Program-made: the position numbers and the translations under genes
The notes under the pieces: model-generated
Database searches by the model: none
What the model was told of the DNA's origin: nothing
Seen by the model: only the letters and a program-made list of their open reading frames with translations
Shown: positions 1 through 11,799 of the stretch, in pieces
Position numbering within the stretch: position 1 is the first letter of the stretch
How the letters are laid out: every line of letters starts with the position of its first letter
NCBI GenBank assembly: GCA_025506515.1
Contig: CM046444.1
Coordinates: 78,384,589 to 78,448,588, forward strand
Reading direction: 5' to 3'
Source: Flaveria trinervia
Lineage: Eukaryota; Streptophyta; Magnoliopsida; Asterales; Asteraceae
DNA length: 64,000 bases

Positions 1-909
1 TCTTAAAATCCTTTTCACAGTGATTAAGTGAGACATCTTAGGATTGGCTTGATATCTTGCACAAATACATGTAGCAAACATGATATCAGGCCTGCTAGCT
101 GTAAGATACATAAGAGACCCAATCATAGCCCTGTATAAGTGCTCATCTACACACTCCCCCTCAAGATCTGGACCAAGGGAGTGGTTTCTGGCTATGGGTG
201 TCTTAGCAGTTTTACAATCAGTCATGTTGAACCTCTTGAGTATATCTTGAACATACTTTGACTGACTTATGAAAGCCATCTTCAACCTGCTTCACTTGAA
301 TTCCCAGAAAGAAATTAAGTTCTCCCATTGAACTCATTTCAAATCTATCTTTCATCAGCTTTTCAAAGTCTTTGCAGAGCCTTGAATTGGTTGAGCCAAA
401 GATGATGTCATCCACATATACTTGAACTAGCAGAATGTCGTTTCCTTGTCCTTTGATGAAGAGAGTTCCATCTATAGTACCTCTCTTGTAACCATGTTTA
501 CAGAGATACTCAGACAGTGTCTCATACCACTTCCTGGGTGCCTGATGCAGCCCATAGAGAGCTTTGTCAAGCTTGCAGACATAATCAGGATGATCAGGAT
601 CTACAAAACCAGGTGGTTGTTTGACATAAACCTCCTCATCAATCACTCCATATAAGAAAGCACACTTTACATCAAGTTGGTAGACCTTGAAGTTCTTGGA
701 TGCAGCAAATGCCAGAATATCCTAACAGCTTCTAGTCTAGCTACAGGAGCAAAGACATCAGTGTAGTCAATCCCTTCTTCTTGTGTGTATCCTTGAACAA
801 CTAGTCTTGCCTTGTTCTTGATGATGATTCCTCTATCATCCTTTTTATTCCTAAAAACCCATTTGTTCCAATGGTAGTCTTCCCATGAGGAAGAGGACAA
901 AGGTTCCAA
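1..909 (-). pseudogene. Element A pol: reverse transcriptase and start of RNase H
   Basis: The minus strand encodes a copia RT in several frames. 909 to 667 carries the N-terminal part, with NKWVFRNKKDD and ARLVVQGYTQEEGIDYTDVF. 646 to 218 carries QPPGFVDP, LDKALYGLHQAPRKWYE and the catalytic YVDD box at 418-407. From about 130 to 61 the sequence reads MIGSLMYLTASRPDIM, the RT-to-RNase H connection. Frames change near 650-720 and again near 250-290, and the frame is open to the window edge, where RNase H would continue. The two YVDD aspartates survive, but the frameshifts exclude a functional enzyme. The family normally copies the element RNA into cDNA inside cytoplasmic virus-like particles. 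Confidence 0.9.
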
Positions 910-1059
910 ACTTTCTGTCTTTTGAATTGAAGCAGCTCTTGTTGCATAGCTTCAACCCAACTTCCATCCTTTAGAGCCTCCTCAACTTTCTTTGGCTCTA
1001 ACTGGGATAGAAAACAAGAGTGAAGACAACATTTGCTTCATGGTTTTGCCCTCTTGTCT

Positions 1060-1757
1060 TTACCCCGGAGATAACATCTCCAATGATGTTTTGGTAGGAT
1101 GAGACTTGTGGATCCTTAGCTGAGGGATCACAGCAAGTTGCTGAGATAGATCCAAATTTGAGAAATTTAGATCTGGTCTTGAAAATTGATCCTCCACATT
1201 ATCACACTTATCAAGATTAACTTGATCCAATGAGTGTGTGACATCATTGATGTTATCATCTATGGTATGGTTATTAGCATCAAGAGATTCTTGATCACTT
1301 TCACCATCACCATTGTTATCTTCTGCAATTGAGATGTCTTTATCTGGTTGAGAGGCCTCTGAACTGGAATTTGAAGGCATGCCAGATGTATCAGCTGGAT
1401 TTGTCATTATTGTGCTGATAGAAACCTCATTTGTGGAAGTAGTTTCAACTGGAGCTGAAGGTCTTCCTAGCTCAAATCTTGGATCAGGATCACCTGTATT
1501 TAAATTTTCTGCAGATCCTGAAACATGCTCACAAGATTTATTAAAACAGTTGGTAACTAAATCAAGATCAATAGCCAATCCGGACCAGAACCAGCCACAC
1601 TGGGAGTGTGCTCATTGAAAGTCACATTGGCTGACTCCTCAATGATTCTAGTTCTGAGATTGTATACTCTATAAGCTTTAGCTTGAGAAGAGTATCCAAT
1701 GAAGTGTCCATCGTCTGATTTCTCAGCAAACTTGGCAACTTGATCTTTGGTATTCAA
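1060..1757 (-). pseudogene. Element A pol: integrase C-terminal region and acidic linker
   Basis: 1757 to 1557 contains KFAEKSDDGHFIGYSSQAKA and RVYNLRTRIIEESANVTFNE, the GYS..KAYRV block that follows the copia integrase core. A frame change near 1575 leads into 1578 to 1060, a Ser/Asp/Glu/Asn-rich stretch without recognisable fold, as is usual for the linker between integrase and RT in this lineage. 910-1059 is the degraded continuation towards RT. The product would be cleaved from the polyprotein by the element protease. Assignment rests on position and the GYS block. Confidence 0.75.
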
Positions 1758-1851
1758 GATGGTGCAGGGACATCCAAATGACCTGAGAAAACCAATGAAA
1801 GGTTTCCTCTTGTGCCAAAGTTCATAGGAGTCTTACCATGTGTCTTAACTA

Positions 1852-2391
1852 CTAAGACTCTGTTTTGCACATAGCAGCAGTATTAACTGCCTCTGCCCAG
1901 AAGGTGATAGGCAGTTTAGAGTCAGACAACATAGTTCTTGCAGCTTCAATAAGTGTCCTGTTTCTCCTCTCAGCAACTCCGTTTTGCTGAGGAGTCCTGG
2001 GAGCACTGTATTGTCTTGTAATACCTTTTTCATCACAAAATGTATCAAGGATTTGGTTCTTGAATTCAGTTCCTTGATCACATCTTATGGTTTTGACCTT
2101 GTGATCACATTGATTCTCAATCTTTAAGATGAAATTCTTTAGAATCTCAGGAGTCTCATCTTTAGTTCTAGAAAGAAAACCCAAGTGAATCTTGTAAAAT
2201 CATCTGTGATCACTAGACAGTATAAGGTCCTTCCTAAACTCATTACACTGGTGGGGCCAAAGAGATCCATATGTATAAGTGTAGGGGAGTAGTGATGGAG
2301 TTCTTTTCCTTAGGCTTGTGAGATACCTGTGTTGCTTCCCTTTCAGGCATGCAACACAATGATCATCACTTGTAAACTCTTTCTTTGGCAT
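1852..2391 (-). pseudogene. Element A pol: integrase zinc-binding end and catalytic core
   Basis: 2391 to 2200 holds the CVACLKGKQHR segment of the HHCC zinc-binding domain. 2184 to 1852 holds the core, with the second acidic residue in RCDQGTEFKN (about 2079) and the glutamate in PQQNGVAERRNRTL (about 1971). The first aspartate region lies around 2190-2280 and is split by frameshifts. The core is interrupted again near 1850, where a second frame continues. In the family this enzyme joins cDNA ends to the target and makes the 5-bp duplications seen in this window. Catalytic residues visible here are conserved, but the reading frame is broken at least twice. Confidence 0.85.
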
Positions 2392-2396
2392 TCCAG

Positions 2397-2900
2397 TTAC
2401 CGATCATGTTTGATTAATTTATTCATATTCTTAAAGTTTACATGGCACATTCTTTTATGCCATAGGAAAGACTCATCACTATTTGCTTTAGATAGAAAGC
2501 ATGAAACTTCTCCAAAGGGAGATGTTTCTTGCAAATCCATCTTGTACATGTTCCCTTTCCTGGGGGCTCTGAGCAGAATATGCTCATGAGGAATGACCAC
2601 TCCAGCTTGAGAACAATGCACTCATGCTCAGTGAAGAGCACGTTATGACTCTGATCACAAAATTGAGATACACTCAGAAGATTGTACCCAGCTCCTTAAC
2701 AAAGTTTACCTTCTCAATGCTGAGCTTACCATTTGTGACCTTGCCCCTTCCATAAATGTAACCACCTTCATTTCCTCCAAAAGCAACTGGTCCTCCATCA
2801 ATCTCTCAAAATATGAAGTAAAGACCTATCGCCTGTCATGTGCCTGGAACAGCCACTGTCAATTATCCAGACATTCTTGTTGGTCTTGAGCTGTTCCTGC
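2397..2900 (-). pseudogene. Element A pol: aspartic protease and pre-integrase segment
   Basis: The minus strand around 2885-2830 reads NVWIIDSG followed by CSRHMTGD, the copia protease active site, with DSG at 2860-2852. Downstream on the same strand, 2621 to 2397 carries SFLWHKRMCHVNFKNMNKL, the pre-integrase block that starts the HHCC domain. Frameshifts lie between about 2830 and 2620. The protease would process Gag-Pol in the particle. The stretch 2901-3158 joins the protease to the second Gag knuckle; I see no intact frame or known motif in it on the minus strand. Confidence 0.8.
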
Positions 2901-3158
2901 ACAAAGAAAATGAGTTACATTTGGAAACCCAAGCCTTACTTGTCTTGGGTTCAGTAAGTGTAATAGAAGGTAATGCAACAGTAATAGATCCTATGGTTGT
3001 ACAGAGGGATCTTCAGCTGTTGTTGATGGAGAAACTCAGTCATTTGATCTTTCTTAGACTTCCACACCACCTTTGGAGTCTTGGACTTGACCTTCAAAAC
3101 CTTAGAAGCTTTTGGAGCTTCACAAGTTTTAATGACTGAACTTCGGAAGAATCTACAG

Positions 3159-3778
3159 TCACTGCAGTAGACTTAGTACTTCGGAAGAACTCCTTTCTTC
3201 CGAGACCAACTTTGCTTCCGAAGGTAATTTTCCATTTACCTTCTTCTTTGATTTGGAGCTTCCGAAGGAAACAGACTTTCCTTCCGAAGCTTGAGACTTC
3301 TTGAGATTCTTTGAAGTCTTTGTATTGGTCATGTGGATAGTACTTTTAGGATTGTATGGACAATCCTTGGCAATATGAGAAGTACTTTCACACATAACAC
3401 ACAGCATTTTCTTCTTCAAAGAAATCTCCTTTTGAAAGCAAGACTGGCCTTGGTCACATCCTTTTTCACCTTCATCTTGGTAGATTCAGATACAGTTCCC
3501 TTAGGCTGTGAACTGTTCTTGGAATTTGATGGTCCAGGCTGTGCAGCAGTGGTACACAGCAGCTCAGTCTTCTTCTTTGTACTGAGATGATTTGAACATG
3601 AACCAGAACTCTTGGATAAGAGGCTTTGGTGGATGTCTTCAGTCCTTATTGCTTTGAAACCTGCAGAGATGAACACTTGTTTCTGCTTAGCATCAAAGGT
3701 AGCCTTGATTTCTTGAGCCTTCTTTGCTTTCCTTTTGCTCTTCCTCATCAAGTTCTTTCTCTTGGACTTGGTCATCAT
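3159..3778 (-). pseudogene. Element A Gag: basic region and second CCHC knuckle
   Basis: 3778 to 3416 is very basic at its start (KSKRKNLMRKSKRKAKKAQE). After a frame change, 3419 to 3159 carries a second knuckle, CVMCESTSHIAKDC (C-X2-C-X4-H-X4-C) at 3401-3360. A Ser/Lys-rich tail follows whose DNA contains repeated TTCCGAAG/TTCGGAAG motifs between about 3134 and 3290. The same motif is reiterated in this element's LTR. A second knuckle downstream of a coiled coil is typical of Sirevirus-type Gag. The expected role is RNA binding and packaging. 3779-4104 upstream is a degraded acidic Ser/Glu-rich linker without a usable frame. Confidence 0.78.
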
Positions 3779-4104
3779 AGTTAATTTCTTCTCCTCAGAA
3801 GGATAGTGGCCTTGGAGGAATCCTCTTCTTCACTCTTCTCAGAGGGATTCCTCACTATCACTTCTTCATCATCCTCACTTATGGATCTATGAGAGGAAGC
3901 TCATCTTCACAAGTTCCACACCTAGGAGATCTTACAGACAAGATTGTGTGTGGAGGAGCTATCTCATTTGATCCCAGTCCTGTCTGTTTTGATAACAAAC
4001 CTTATTGTGTAGGGATGAGGATATCATGTTCTTGAAGGTCTCTTCTTCAAGAACACTTTTCTCTGCCAGGGCTTTGCTGATCACAAGCTCAGCCTGGCAC
4101 TTAG

Positions 4105-4688
4105 TCAACTTAGTGATGAGATCTTGGATCTGAGTTCTAAAATCTGTATGTGATGTTTTAGTACTGAAATGGTTTTCTCCAAGTCTTCTATCTTTAACTT
4201 GTAATCATTTTCAGACTTTCTAAAGTCAGATTTTAATATGTTTAATGACTCAAGATCAGATCTCATCTCTAGGTTGTAGGACCTGTATCTATTTACTTTA
4301 GCAATGCATTCAGGGGAGCAAAGATTTTCTAATACCTTGGCTTCATCATGGTCAGCCATCAATGCTTGGTTTGGAGAAGCATCCTCCACCTGAAAACTCC
4401 AGTCAAATCCTCCCTCTTCAACAGCACCGCAGCATGTTGCTTTGTCTTCTCAGCCTGAGGGGTATTGTTGGTGTAGTTTGGTCTGAGTTGTGTTTGACCC
4501 CCATTTGCTCTGGGTGCCTTACACTCCCTGGCGAAGTGACCCATAAGGTTACAATTGTAACACTTAACTTTGCTTTTATCCAGCCCAAACTTACCACTGG
4601 TAGCATTGCTTGGAAATTTTCTTCCTGTCCTCTTGTAGAACTTCTTGGCTCTGTGAGTGAGAAGAGCCATCTGCTGAACTATCTCCAT
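4105..4688 (-). pseudogene. Element A Gag: first CCHC knuckle and coiled-coil segment
   Basis: 4688 to 4359 starts with a basic segment (THRAKKFYKRTGRKFPSN) and contains the zinc knuckle CYNCNLMGHFAREC at 4562-4521. After a frame change near 4375, 4389 to 4105 is charged and heptad-like (LNILKSDFRKSENDYKLKIE, then DLEKTISVLKHHI), consistent with a coiled coil. Knuckle followed by coiled coil is the Sirevirus Gag layout, also seen in element C at 20895-21616. The segment continues Gag from 4755-5622 with another frame break near 4700-4760. Confidence 0.82.
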
Positions 4689-4754
4689 GTATTCCAGGTC
4701 ATCTGGATGGATACTGTCTAGGTCTTCAAGAGTGAAGAGAGAATTCCACAGCTT

Positions 4755-5622
4755 TCATCTGCAGACACAAAGGCTTGAGAAGAACTTGTCTCTTGGAATG
4801 GCTTCCTTGAGTAAAGTTCTCCCTTGGTGTCTCCGGAAGGTGATGAAAGGACCCTTTTGTGAGTTGTCAGGGTAGCATAGGAGATGATGTTGGGGTTCTA
4901 TGCTGTCCCTTTCAACCACATGAAGAGCTGAACCCATTTGATTGTTAGAGTTGCCAGATGAACCTTGTAAGTTCATCTCCATCTGGTATCCACTGAGAAT
5001 CCCATATAACTCTGTCAGAGTAAGAGTTTTAAGGTTCTCAGTCCTCTTGATTACCACACAATAGTGTGTCCATTGCCTAGGAAGTGAGGACATGAACTTC
5101 CTTACAATGTCTCTGTTCTCAAGAGGAACTCCTCCATCCACAAGGGTATCCACAATCTCAACATACCTGAAGTATTGTTGGATCATGGTTTCACCTGTTT
5201 TAAAGGTGAAATTTTCAAACTGCTGCTTCAGAAGATCTTTCTTGTTCTCCTTGGCTTCAGAGGAGCCTTCATACATCAGCTTCAGTGCATCCCATAGCTG
5301 TTTAGCTGTTTTGCACTTCTTAAAACCTCTGTACACAGAGTTTGGGATAGCAGTCTGAAGAGCAGTCATGGCCTTCCTGTCAATCTCTACTCTTTTCCTA
5401 TCTTCATCTGAGTAGTTGGCCACATCTTTAATCATACCAGCACCGGTAGCAGAGGGTGCTAGGTATGAAAGGTCCATATTCAACAGATTCCCACATTCTT
5501 GAGTCAAGAGACCTGATGAAGCCTTCCATCCTCATGCACCAGGTGTCGAAGTCATCAAGAGTGATCAATGGGGATTTGTTCATGGTTCCAGTCTCCATAT
5601 CAGTCTTTGAGATGGAAGCCAT
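4755..5622 (-). pseudogene. Element A Gag: capsid (UBN2-type) N-terminal domain
   Basis: The start is the ATG at 5622-5620 (MASISKTDMETG), about 70 bases inside the primer site. This first frame has LDDFDTWCMRMEGFI, the usual copia Gag opening, and breaks near 5465. The frame from 5507 to 4755 then carries the UBN2/retrotran_gag core, with AKQLWDALKLMYEGSSEAKE, FENFTFKTGETMIQQYFRYV and FMSSLPRQWTHY. About 250 residues of this frame are open, the longest intact Gag piece of element A. The last residues before 4755 are frameshifted. In the family this forms the virus-like particle shell. Confidence 0.88.
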
Positions 5623-5691
5623 TTGAAAAGTTTAGTTTTTGTGTGTGTGAGGGATCTTAAGATGGTTAGATCTTATATCACGAGCCTGAAA

Positions 5692-5703
5692 GCTCTGATA
5701 CCA
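5692..5703 (-). other. Element A primer binding site (initiator Met tRNA)
   Basis: The minus strand reads TGGTATCAGAGC, complementary to the 3' end of plant initiator Met tRNA. It sits 2 bases inside the LTR end (5706), which fixes both the LTR boundary and the minus orientation of the element. Confidence 0.92.
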
Positions 5704-5705
5704 AT

Positions 5706-6495
5706 TGCAGGATCGTTCAAGGGCTTGAACACAATTACAACACAACAACACAATGAGAAGATTAACTAAACTTAATCAAACAGTGAACTAGGTAACCAAA
5801 GGTGATGCAGAGAACACAAGTAAAGCAAGAGACAGAACAAGAGAGTATAGTTTTCAAGGGAGCAGTATATTGCTTTCTCAAGTTCTTTTACAAGTGTTAC
5901 AAAGCATTAAAAAAGATACTAGAACTTGGAATACTTATACTACAACCTACAGCCGGCTATACTATGAAAGCCAGCTGGATACAATTGACTAGACACTAAC
6001 AAAATCAATTGTAGGATCAAAAGGCATATCTGCCTTTTGACCTTTGACTATGACATGCCATAGCTCACATCCTTATACATTACAAAAAGGATAAAGTACA
6101 TAAAGTGGAAAGTTTCAGACTCAAGACCTCAATGTACAGTTACCAAAAGCATGAACCTTTTCACCAACTCTTGTAAGTTGGTGACTTATCAGAGACGCAG
6201 CGGAAAAGGTGCTTTATGGAACAGTACATTAGATAAAGCATGTGTACTAAAAGTCTTCGGAAGAAATCTGTCTTCATAGGTTGAAGCTTCGGAAGACTTT
6301 GTCTCTTCAAGCTTCGGAAGACTTCATGTTAGGCTTCGGAAGATATTGGTCTTGGCTTCGGAAGATATTACACTTAGAGTATTTTTCTAATGCTTTGTGT
6401 AATTCTTCCGAAGCATTCTTCACTTCAGTACTTAGTGCATGTTGCTGAAACACTTAGGCAGTTTTGGGTTGCATCAGACTTCAGGAATCCTTACA
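5706..6495 (-). mobile_element. Element A 5' LTR
   Basis: On the plus strand the LTR runs from TGCAGGATCG to CCTTACA (TG...CA), 790 bp. Its transcriptional sense is minus. It has a near-perfect hairpin, TCAAAAGGCA / TGCCTTTTGA with a 4-base loop, at 6017-6040. Six TTCGGAAG-type motifs lie at about 6257-6415, including one in inverted form (TTCCGAAG). These lie in the U3 side in element sense. The right flank CATTT continues as satellite sequence. It aligns along its whole length with the A solo LTRs but is clearly diverged from them, so it is a separate, related insertion. Confidence 0.88.
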
Positions 6496-9452
6496 CATTT
6501 GTTTTGTTCATCCGAATTTTTTTTGCTTTAATGATCACAATGGACATGAATGTTGGTTTCAATCATCAATGTTCATGTTTTTCTATTCTTTTTGACATCC
6601 TGTTCATCAACTGTTGATAAGCATTTCTTGCAACACATGCGCATTTAGTTGCCAATCCGCATTGTTTGCAAAGCTTCCGCATTTGTTTTCAAGGCATCCA
6701 CATTTGATTTCAATGCATCCGCATTTAACTTCTAAACATCCGCATTTGTGCTTAGAGTACCCTCATTGTTTATAAGTCAACCGCATTTGGTGTCAAGGCA
6801 TCCGCATTTGTGACAAGTCATCCGCATTTGGTGACAAGTCATCCGCATTTGTGACAAGTCATCCGCATTTGTGACAAGTCATCCACATTTGTGACAAGTC
6901 ATCCGCATTTATGACAAGTCATCCGCATTTGTAAGAAGTCATCCGCATTTGTGACAAGTCATCCGCATTTGCTGACAAGTCATCCGCATTTGTGACAAGT
7001 CATCTGCATTTGTGACAAGTCATCCGCATTTATGACAAGTCATCCGCATTTGCGACAAGTCATCCGCATTTGCGACAAGTCATCCGTGTTTGTGACAAGT
7101 CATCCGCATTTGTGACAAGTCATCCGCATTTGTTGCCAATTCATCCGCATTTGGTGACAACTTATCCCCATTTGTGTATAACACATCCGCATTTGATGAA
7201 GCTTCAACCGCATTTGTTTTCTTCATCCGCATTTGTTTTCAGACATGAACAAAAATGATTTCACACTGTAGTGCAGGGCAGGAAATTACCAGTAGCTTCC
7301 TTTTCTTCATCTTTTCTTTGTTTTTAATGATAATCGTGTTCAATTGCATCGAATTTAGAAGGAATAATCCAGTGAATAGTTATATATTTTCAAATCGTAT
7401 CGTATTAGAACACATCTAATCATTTCTCTTCTTGATTTTGAGATGAAAAATGTTTTTTTTATGTTAATCTTGTTCAATTGCGTCGCATTTGTTTTGTTCA
7501 TCCACATTTTTTTTGCTTTCATGATCACATCGGACATGCCTGTTGGTTGAAATCATCCATGTTCATGTTATTTATTCTTTTTGAAGACCTGTTCATGAAC
7601 TGTTCATAAGCATTTCTTAGAACACATCCGCATTTCTTTGCCAATCTGCATTTGTTTGCAAAGCATCCGCATTTGTTTGCAAGGCATCCACATTTGATTT
7701 CAATGCATCAGCATTTAACTTCAAAGCATCCGCATTTGTGCTTAGAGTACTCGCATTTGATTTCAATGCATCAGCATTTAACTACCGCATTTGGTGTCAA
7801 GGCATCCGCATTTGGTGACAAGTCATCCGCATTTGGTGACAAGTCATCCGCATTTGGTGACAAGTCATCCGCATTTGTGACAAGTCATCCGCATTTGTGA
7901 CAAGTCATCCGCATTTATGACAAGTCATCCGCATTTGTCACAAGTCATCCACATTTGAGACAAGTCATCCGCATTTGTGACAAGTCATCCACATTTGAGA
8001 CAAGTCATCCGCATTTGTGACAAGTCATCCACATTTGTGACAAGTCATCCACATTTGTTGCCAAGTCATCCGCATTTGGTGACAAGTTATCCGCATTTGT
8101 TTCCAAGTCATCCGCATTTGGTGATAACTCATCCACATTTGTGTATAACACATCCGCATTTGATGAAGCTTCATTCGCATTTGTTTTGTTCATCCACATT
8201 TGTTTTCAGACTTGAACAATAACGATTTCAAACTGTAGTGCAGGTCGAGAAATCAGCAGTAGCTTCCATTTCTTCATCTATTCTTTGTTTTTAATGATAA
8301 TCGTGTTCAATTGCATCGAATTTTGAAGGAATAATCCAGTAAATGATTATATATCTTCAAATCGTACCATATTAGAACAGATCTAATGATTTCTCTTCTT
8401 GATTTTCCATGTTCATGTTTTTCTATTCTTTTTGAACTCCTGTTCATCAATTGTTCATCAGCATTTCTTGCAACACATCCGCATTTCTTTGCCAATCCGC
8501 ATTTGTTTGCAAAGCATCGGCATTTGCTTGCAAGGTATCCGCATTTGATTTCAATCCATCCGCCTTTAACTTCAAAGCATCCGCATTTGTGCTTAGAGTA
8601 CCCGGATTTGTTTATAAGTCAACCGCATTTGGTGTCAAGATATCCGCATTTGTTGACAAGTCATACGCATTTGGTGACAAGTCATCCGCATTTGTGACAA
8701 GTCATCCGCATTTGTGACAAGTCGTCCGCATTTGTGACAAGTCACCCACATTTGTGACAAGTCATCCGCATTTATGACAAGTCATCCGCATTGGTGACAA
8801 GTCATCCGCATTCGTGACAAGTCATCCGCATTTGTGACAAGTCATCCGCATTCGTGACAAGTCATCCGCATTTGTTACAAGTCATCCGTATTTGTGACAA
8901 GTCCTCCGCATTTGTGACAAGTCATCTGCATTTGTTGCCAAGTCATCCGCATTTGGTGACAACTCATCCGCATTTCTGTATAACACATCCGCAATTGATG
9001 AAGCTTCATCCACATTTGTTTTGTTCATCCACATTTGTTTTCAGACTTGAGCAAAACCGATTTCACACTGCAGTGCAGGTCGGGAAATCAGCAGTAGCGT
9101 CCATTTCTTCATCTTTTCTTTGTTTTTAATGATAATCGTGTTCAATTGCATCGAATTTTGAAGGAATAATCCTGTAAATGATTATATATCTTCAAATCGT
9201 ACCGTATTAAAACAGATCTAATGATTTCTTTTCTTGATTTTCCATGTTCATGTTTTTCTATTCTTTTTGAAGTCCTGTTCATCAACTGTTCATAAGCATT
9301 TCTTGCAACACATCCGCATTTCTTTGCCAATCCGCATTTGTTTGCAAAGCATCCGCATTTGTTTGCAGGGTATCCCCATTTGATTTCAATGCATCCGAAT
9401 TTAACTTCAAAGCATCCGCATTTGTGCTTAGAGTACCCGCATTCTTTATAAG
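6496..9452. repeat. Satellite segment 1: three monomers
   Basis: Landmarks lie at about 7259, 8225 and 9060. The longest near-uniform 20-bp runs (core plus TGACAAGT) are about 6800-7130, 7800-8100 and 8680-8960. Monomers two and three are the short type, missing the roughly 165-bp piece between 'cttcttgatttt' and 'ccatgttcatg' (near 8398 and 9235). The first begins directly at the element A insertion. No gene or regulatory site is recognised. Confidence 0.93.
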
Positions 9453-10253
9453 TGCAAGATCGTTGAAGGGTGTAGAGTAACAACACAACAACGCAAATAG
9501 GAGATAAACTAAACTTAGATCAAACCGTAAACTGGATTAACCAAGTGGTGACACTTAAGAACACAAGTAATATATGAGACTGAACACAAAGAACACAAGT
9601 GTTTGGTTTTCAAGAATGTAGTATATTGCCTTCTCTATGTTCTATTACAAGTGTTACAAAAGCATATTCGAAAGATACAAGAACATGAGATCCTTATACG
9701 ACATCCTACAGCTCGCTATACTTTGAAAGCTAGCTGGATACGATTGACTAGACACACACAAAATCAATTGTAAAGTCAAAAGGCAGATTGCCTTTTGACT
9801 AGTGACTATAACAGGCCATAGCTCACATCGTTATCTATTACAAAAAGGATAAAGTACATAAAGTAGAAAATTACAAACTCAAGACCTCAATGTACAGTTA
9901 CCAAAAGCATGGACCTTTTCACCAAACCATGTTAGTTGGTGACTTGAAGAGTTGTAGTGGAAAGGTGTCTAGCTTTATAGAACAGTACATCAAATAAAGC
10001 ATGTTACTAAAAGTCTTTGGAAGAAATCTATCTTCATGAACTTGAAGCTTCGGAAGACTTTGTCTATGAGGATTCGGAAGACTTCATCTTTGGCTTCAGA
10101 AGATGTTTGTCTTGGCTTCGGAAGATTTCACACTTAGAGTATTTCTGTTGCACATGTGAAACTTCCGAAGCATTCCACTTCAATGCACTTGTGCAGCATG
10201 CATGAAAGACTAAAGATGTTTAGGTTGCATCAGCCTCTTCATTAATTTCTACA
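9453..10253 (-). mobile_element. Solo LTR A1 (family A)
   Basis: 801 bp, from TGCAAGATCG to CTACA, with perfect 5-bp direct repeats ATAAG at 9448-9452 and 10254-10258. Removing the LTR and one repeat restores the uninterrupted satellite (tttATAAGtcaaccgc). The internal hairpin GTCAAAAGGC / GCCTTTTGAC spans 9775-9799. TTCGGAAG-type motifs lie at 10015-10175. There is no internal domain, so it is a solo LTR left by LTR-LTR recombination. Confidence 0.93.
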
Positions 10254-11799
10254 ATAAGTCAACCGCATTTGGTGTCAAGGCATCCGCATTTGGTGACAAG
10301 TCATCAGCATTTGGTGACAAGTCATCCGCATTTGTGACAAGTCATCCGCATTTATGACAAGTCATCCGCATTTCTGACAAGTCATCCGCATTTGTGACAA
10401 GTCATCCGCATTTGTGACAAGTCATCCGCATTTATGACAAGTCATCCGCATTTGTGCAAGTCATCCGCATTGTTTCCAAGTCATCCACATTTGGTGACAA
10501 CTCATCCGCATTTGTGTATAACACATCCGCATTTGATGAAGCTTCATCCGCATTTGTTTTGCTCATCCGTATTTGTTTTCAGACTTGAACAAAAATGATT
10601 TAACACTGCAGTGCAGGTCGAGAAATCAGTAGTAGCTTCCATTTCTTCATCTTTTCTTTGTTTTTATTGATAATCGTGTTCAATTGCATCGAATTTTGAA
10701 GGAATAATCCAGTGAATGATTATATATCTTCAAATGGTACCATATTAGAACAGATATAATGATTTCTCTTCTAGTTTTTGAGATGAACAAATGTTTTTTT
10801 ATGTTAATCTTGTTCAATTGCGTCGCATTTGTTTTGTTCATCTGCATTTTTTTCTTTCATAATCACAATGGACATGCCTGTCGGTTGCAATCATCCACGT
10901 TCATGTTTTTCTATTATGTTTGAAGTCTTGTTCATCAACTGTTCATAAGCATTTCTTGCAACACATCCGCATTTCTTTGCCAATCCGCGTTTGTTTGCAA
11001 GGCATCGGCATTTGCTCGCAAGGCATCCGCATTTGATTTCAATCCATCCACCTTTAACTTCAAAGCATCCGCATTTATGCTTAGAGTATCCGCATTTGTT
11101 TATAAGTCAACCGCATTTGGTGTCTAGATATCCGCATTTGGTGACAAGTCATCCGCATTTGGTGACAAGTCATCCACATTTGTGACACATCATCTGCATT
11201 TGTGACAAGTCATCCGCATTTGTGACAAATCATCCGCATTTATGACAGGTCATCTGCATTTGTGACAAGTCATTCGCATTTGTGACAAGTCATCCGCATT
11301 TGGTGACAACTCATCCGCATTTGTGTATAACACATCCGCATTTGATGAAGCTTCATCCGCATTTGTTTTGTTCATCCGCATTTGTTTTCATACTTAAACA
11401 AAAACGATTTCACACTGCAGTGCAGGTCAGGAATCAGCAGTAGCTTCCATTTCTTCATCTTTTCTTTGTTTTTAGTGATAATCGTGTTCAATTGCATCGA
11501 ATTTTGAAGGAATAATCTAGTAAGTGATTATATATCTTCAAATCGTACCATATTAAAACAGATCTAATGATTTTTCTTCTTAATTTTCTATGTTCATGTT
11601 TTTCTATTCTTTTTGAAGTCCTGTTCATCAACTGTTCATAAGCATTTCTTGCAACACATCCGCATTTCTTTGCCAATCCGCATTTCTTTGCAAAGCATCC
11701 GCATTTGTTTGCAAGGTATCCGCATTTGATTTCAATGCATCCACATTTAACATCAAAGCATCTGCAGTTATGCTTAGAGTACCCGCATTTGTTTATAAG
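10254..11799. repeat. Satellite segment 2: two monomers
   Basis: Landmarks lie near 10600 and 11408. The first monomer has the long middle (with 'ggacatgcctgtcggttgc' near 10870), the second the short form (junction near 11582). The segment ends in the ATAAG of the next A LTR. No gene is seen. Confidence 0.92.

Larger units (their letters stand above)
1..6495 (-). mobile_element. Element A: Ty1/copia retrotransposon, Sirevirus-like, partial and decayed
   Basis: Reading on the minus strand, the order is LTR (6495 to 5706), primer site, Gag, protease, integrase, reverse transcriptase, and the start of RNase H at the window edge. This order (integrase before RT) is diagnostic of Ty1/copia. A long Gag with two CCHC knuckles separated by a coiled-coil segment, and short palindrome-like repeats in the LTR, are traits of the Sirevirus lineage. 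Many frameshifts and stops make it non-autonomous. The other LTR and the far target duplication lie outside the window. The near flank begins CATTT inside a satellite core repeat, so A inserted into the satellite monomer. The LTR is related to, but diverged from, the A solo LTRs amplified later in the window. Confidence 0.93.

Noticed and set aside
2840..3139. Plus-strand 99-residue frame opposite element A's protease
   Set aside because: It is a shadow of the minus-strand protease region, where DSG and CSRHMTG are clear.
6780..7130. CRISPR-like regular repeats with short variable spacers
   Set aside because: Repeat of 12 bp and spacers of 8-9 bp that are themselves repeated, in a plant genome with no cas genes. 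It is a minisatellite.
7652..8222. Open frames translating to repeated HPHLVTS / SAFGDK peptides in the satellite
   Set aside because: A 21-bp repeat gives a 7-residue repeat in any open frame. The dominant 20-bp unit shifts frame each time, and frames open and close with the mix of 20- and 21-mers. No start context or codon conservation is seen.
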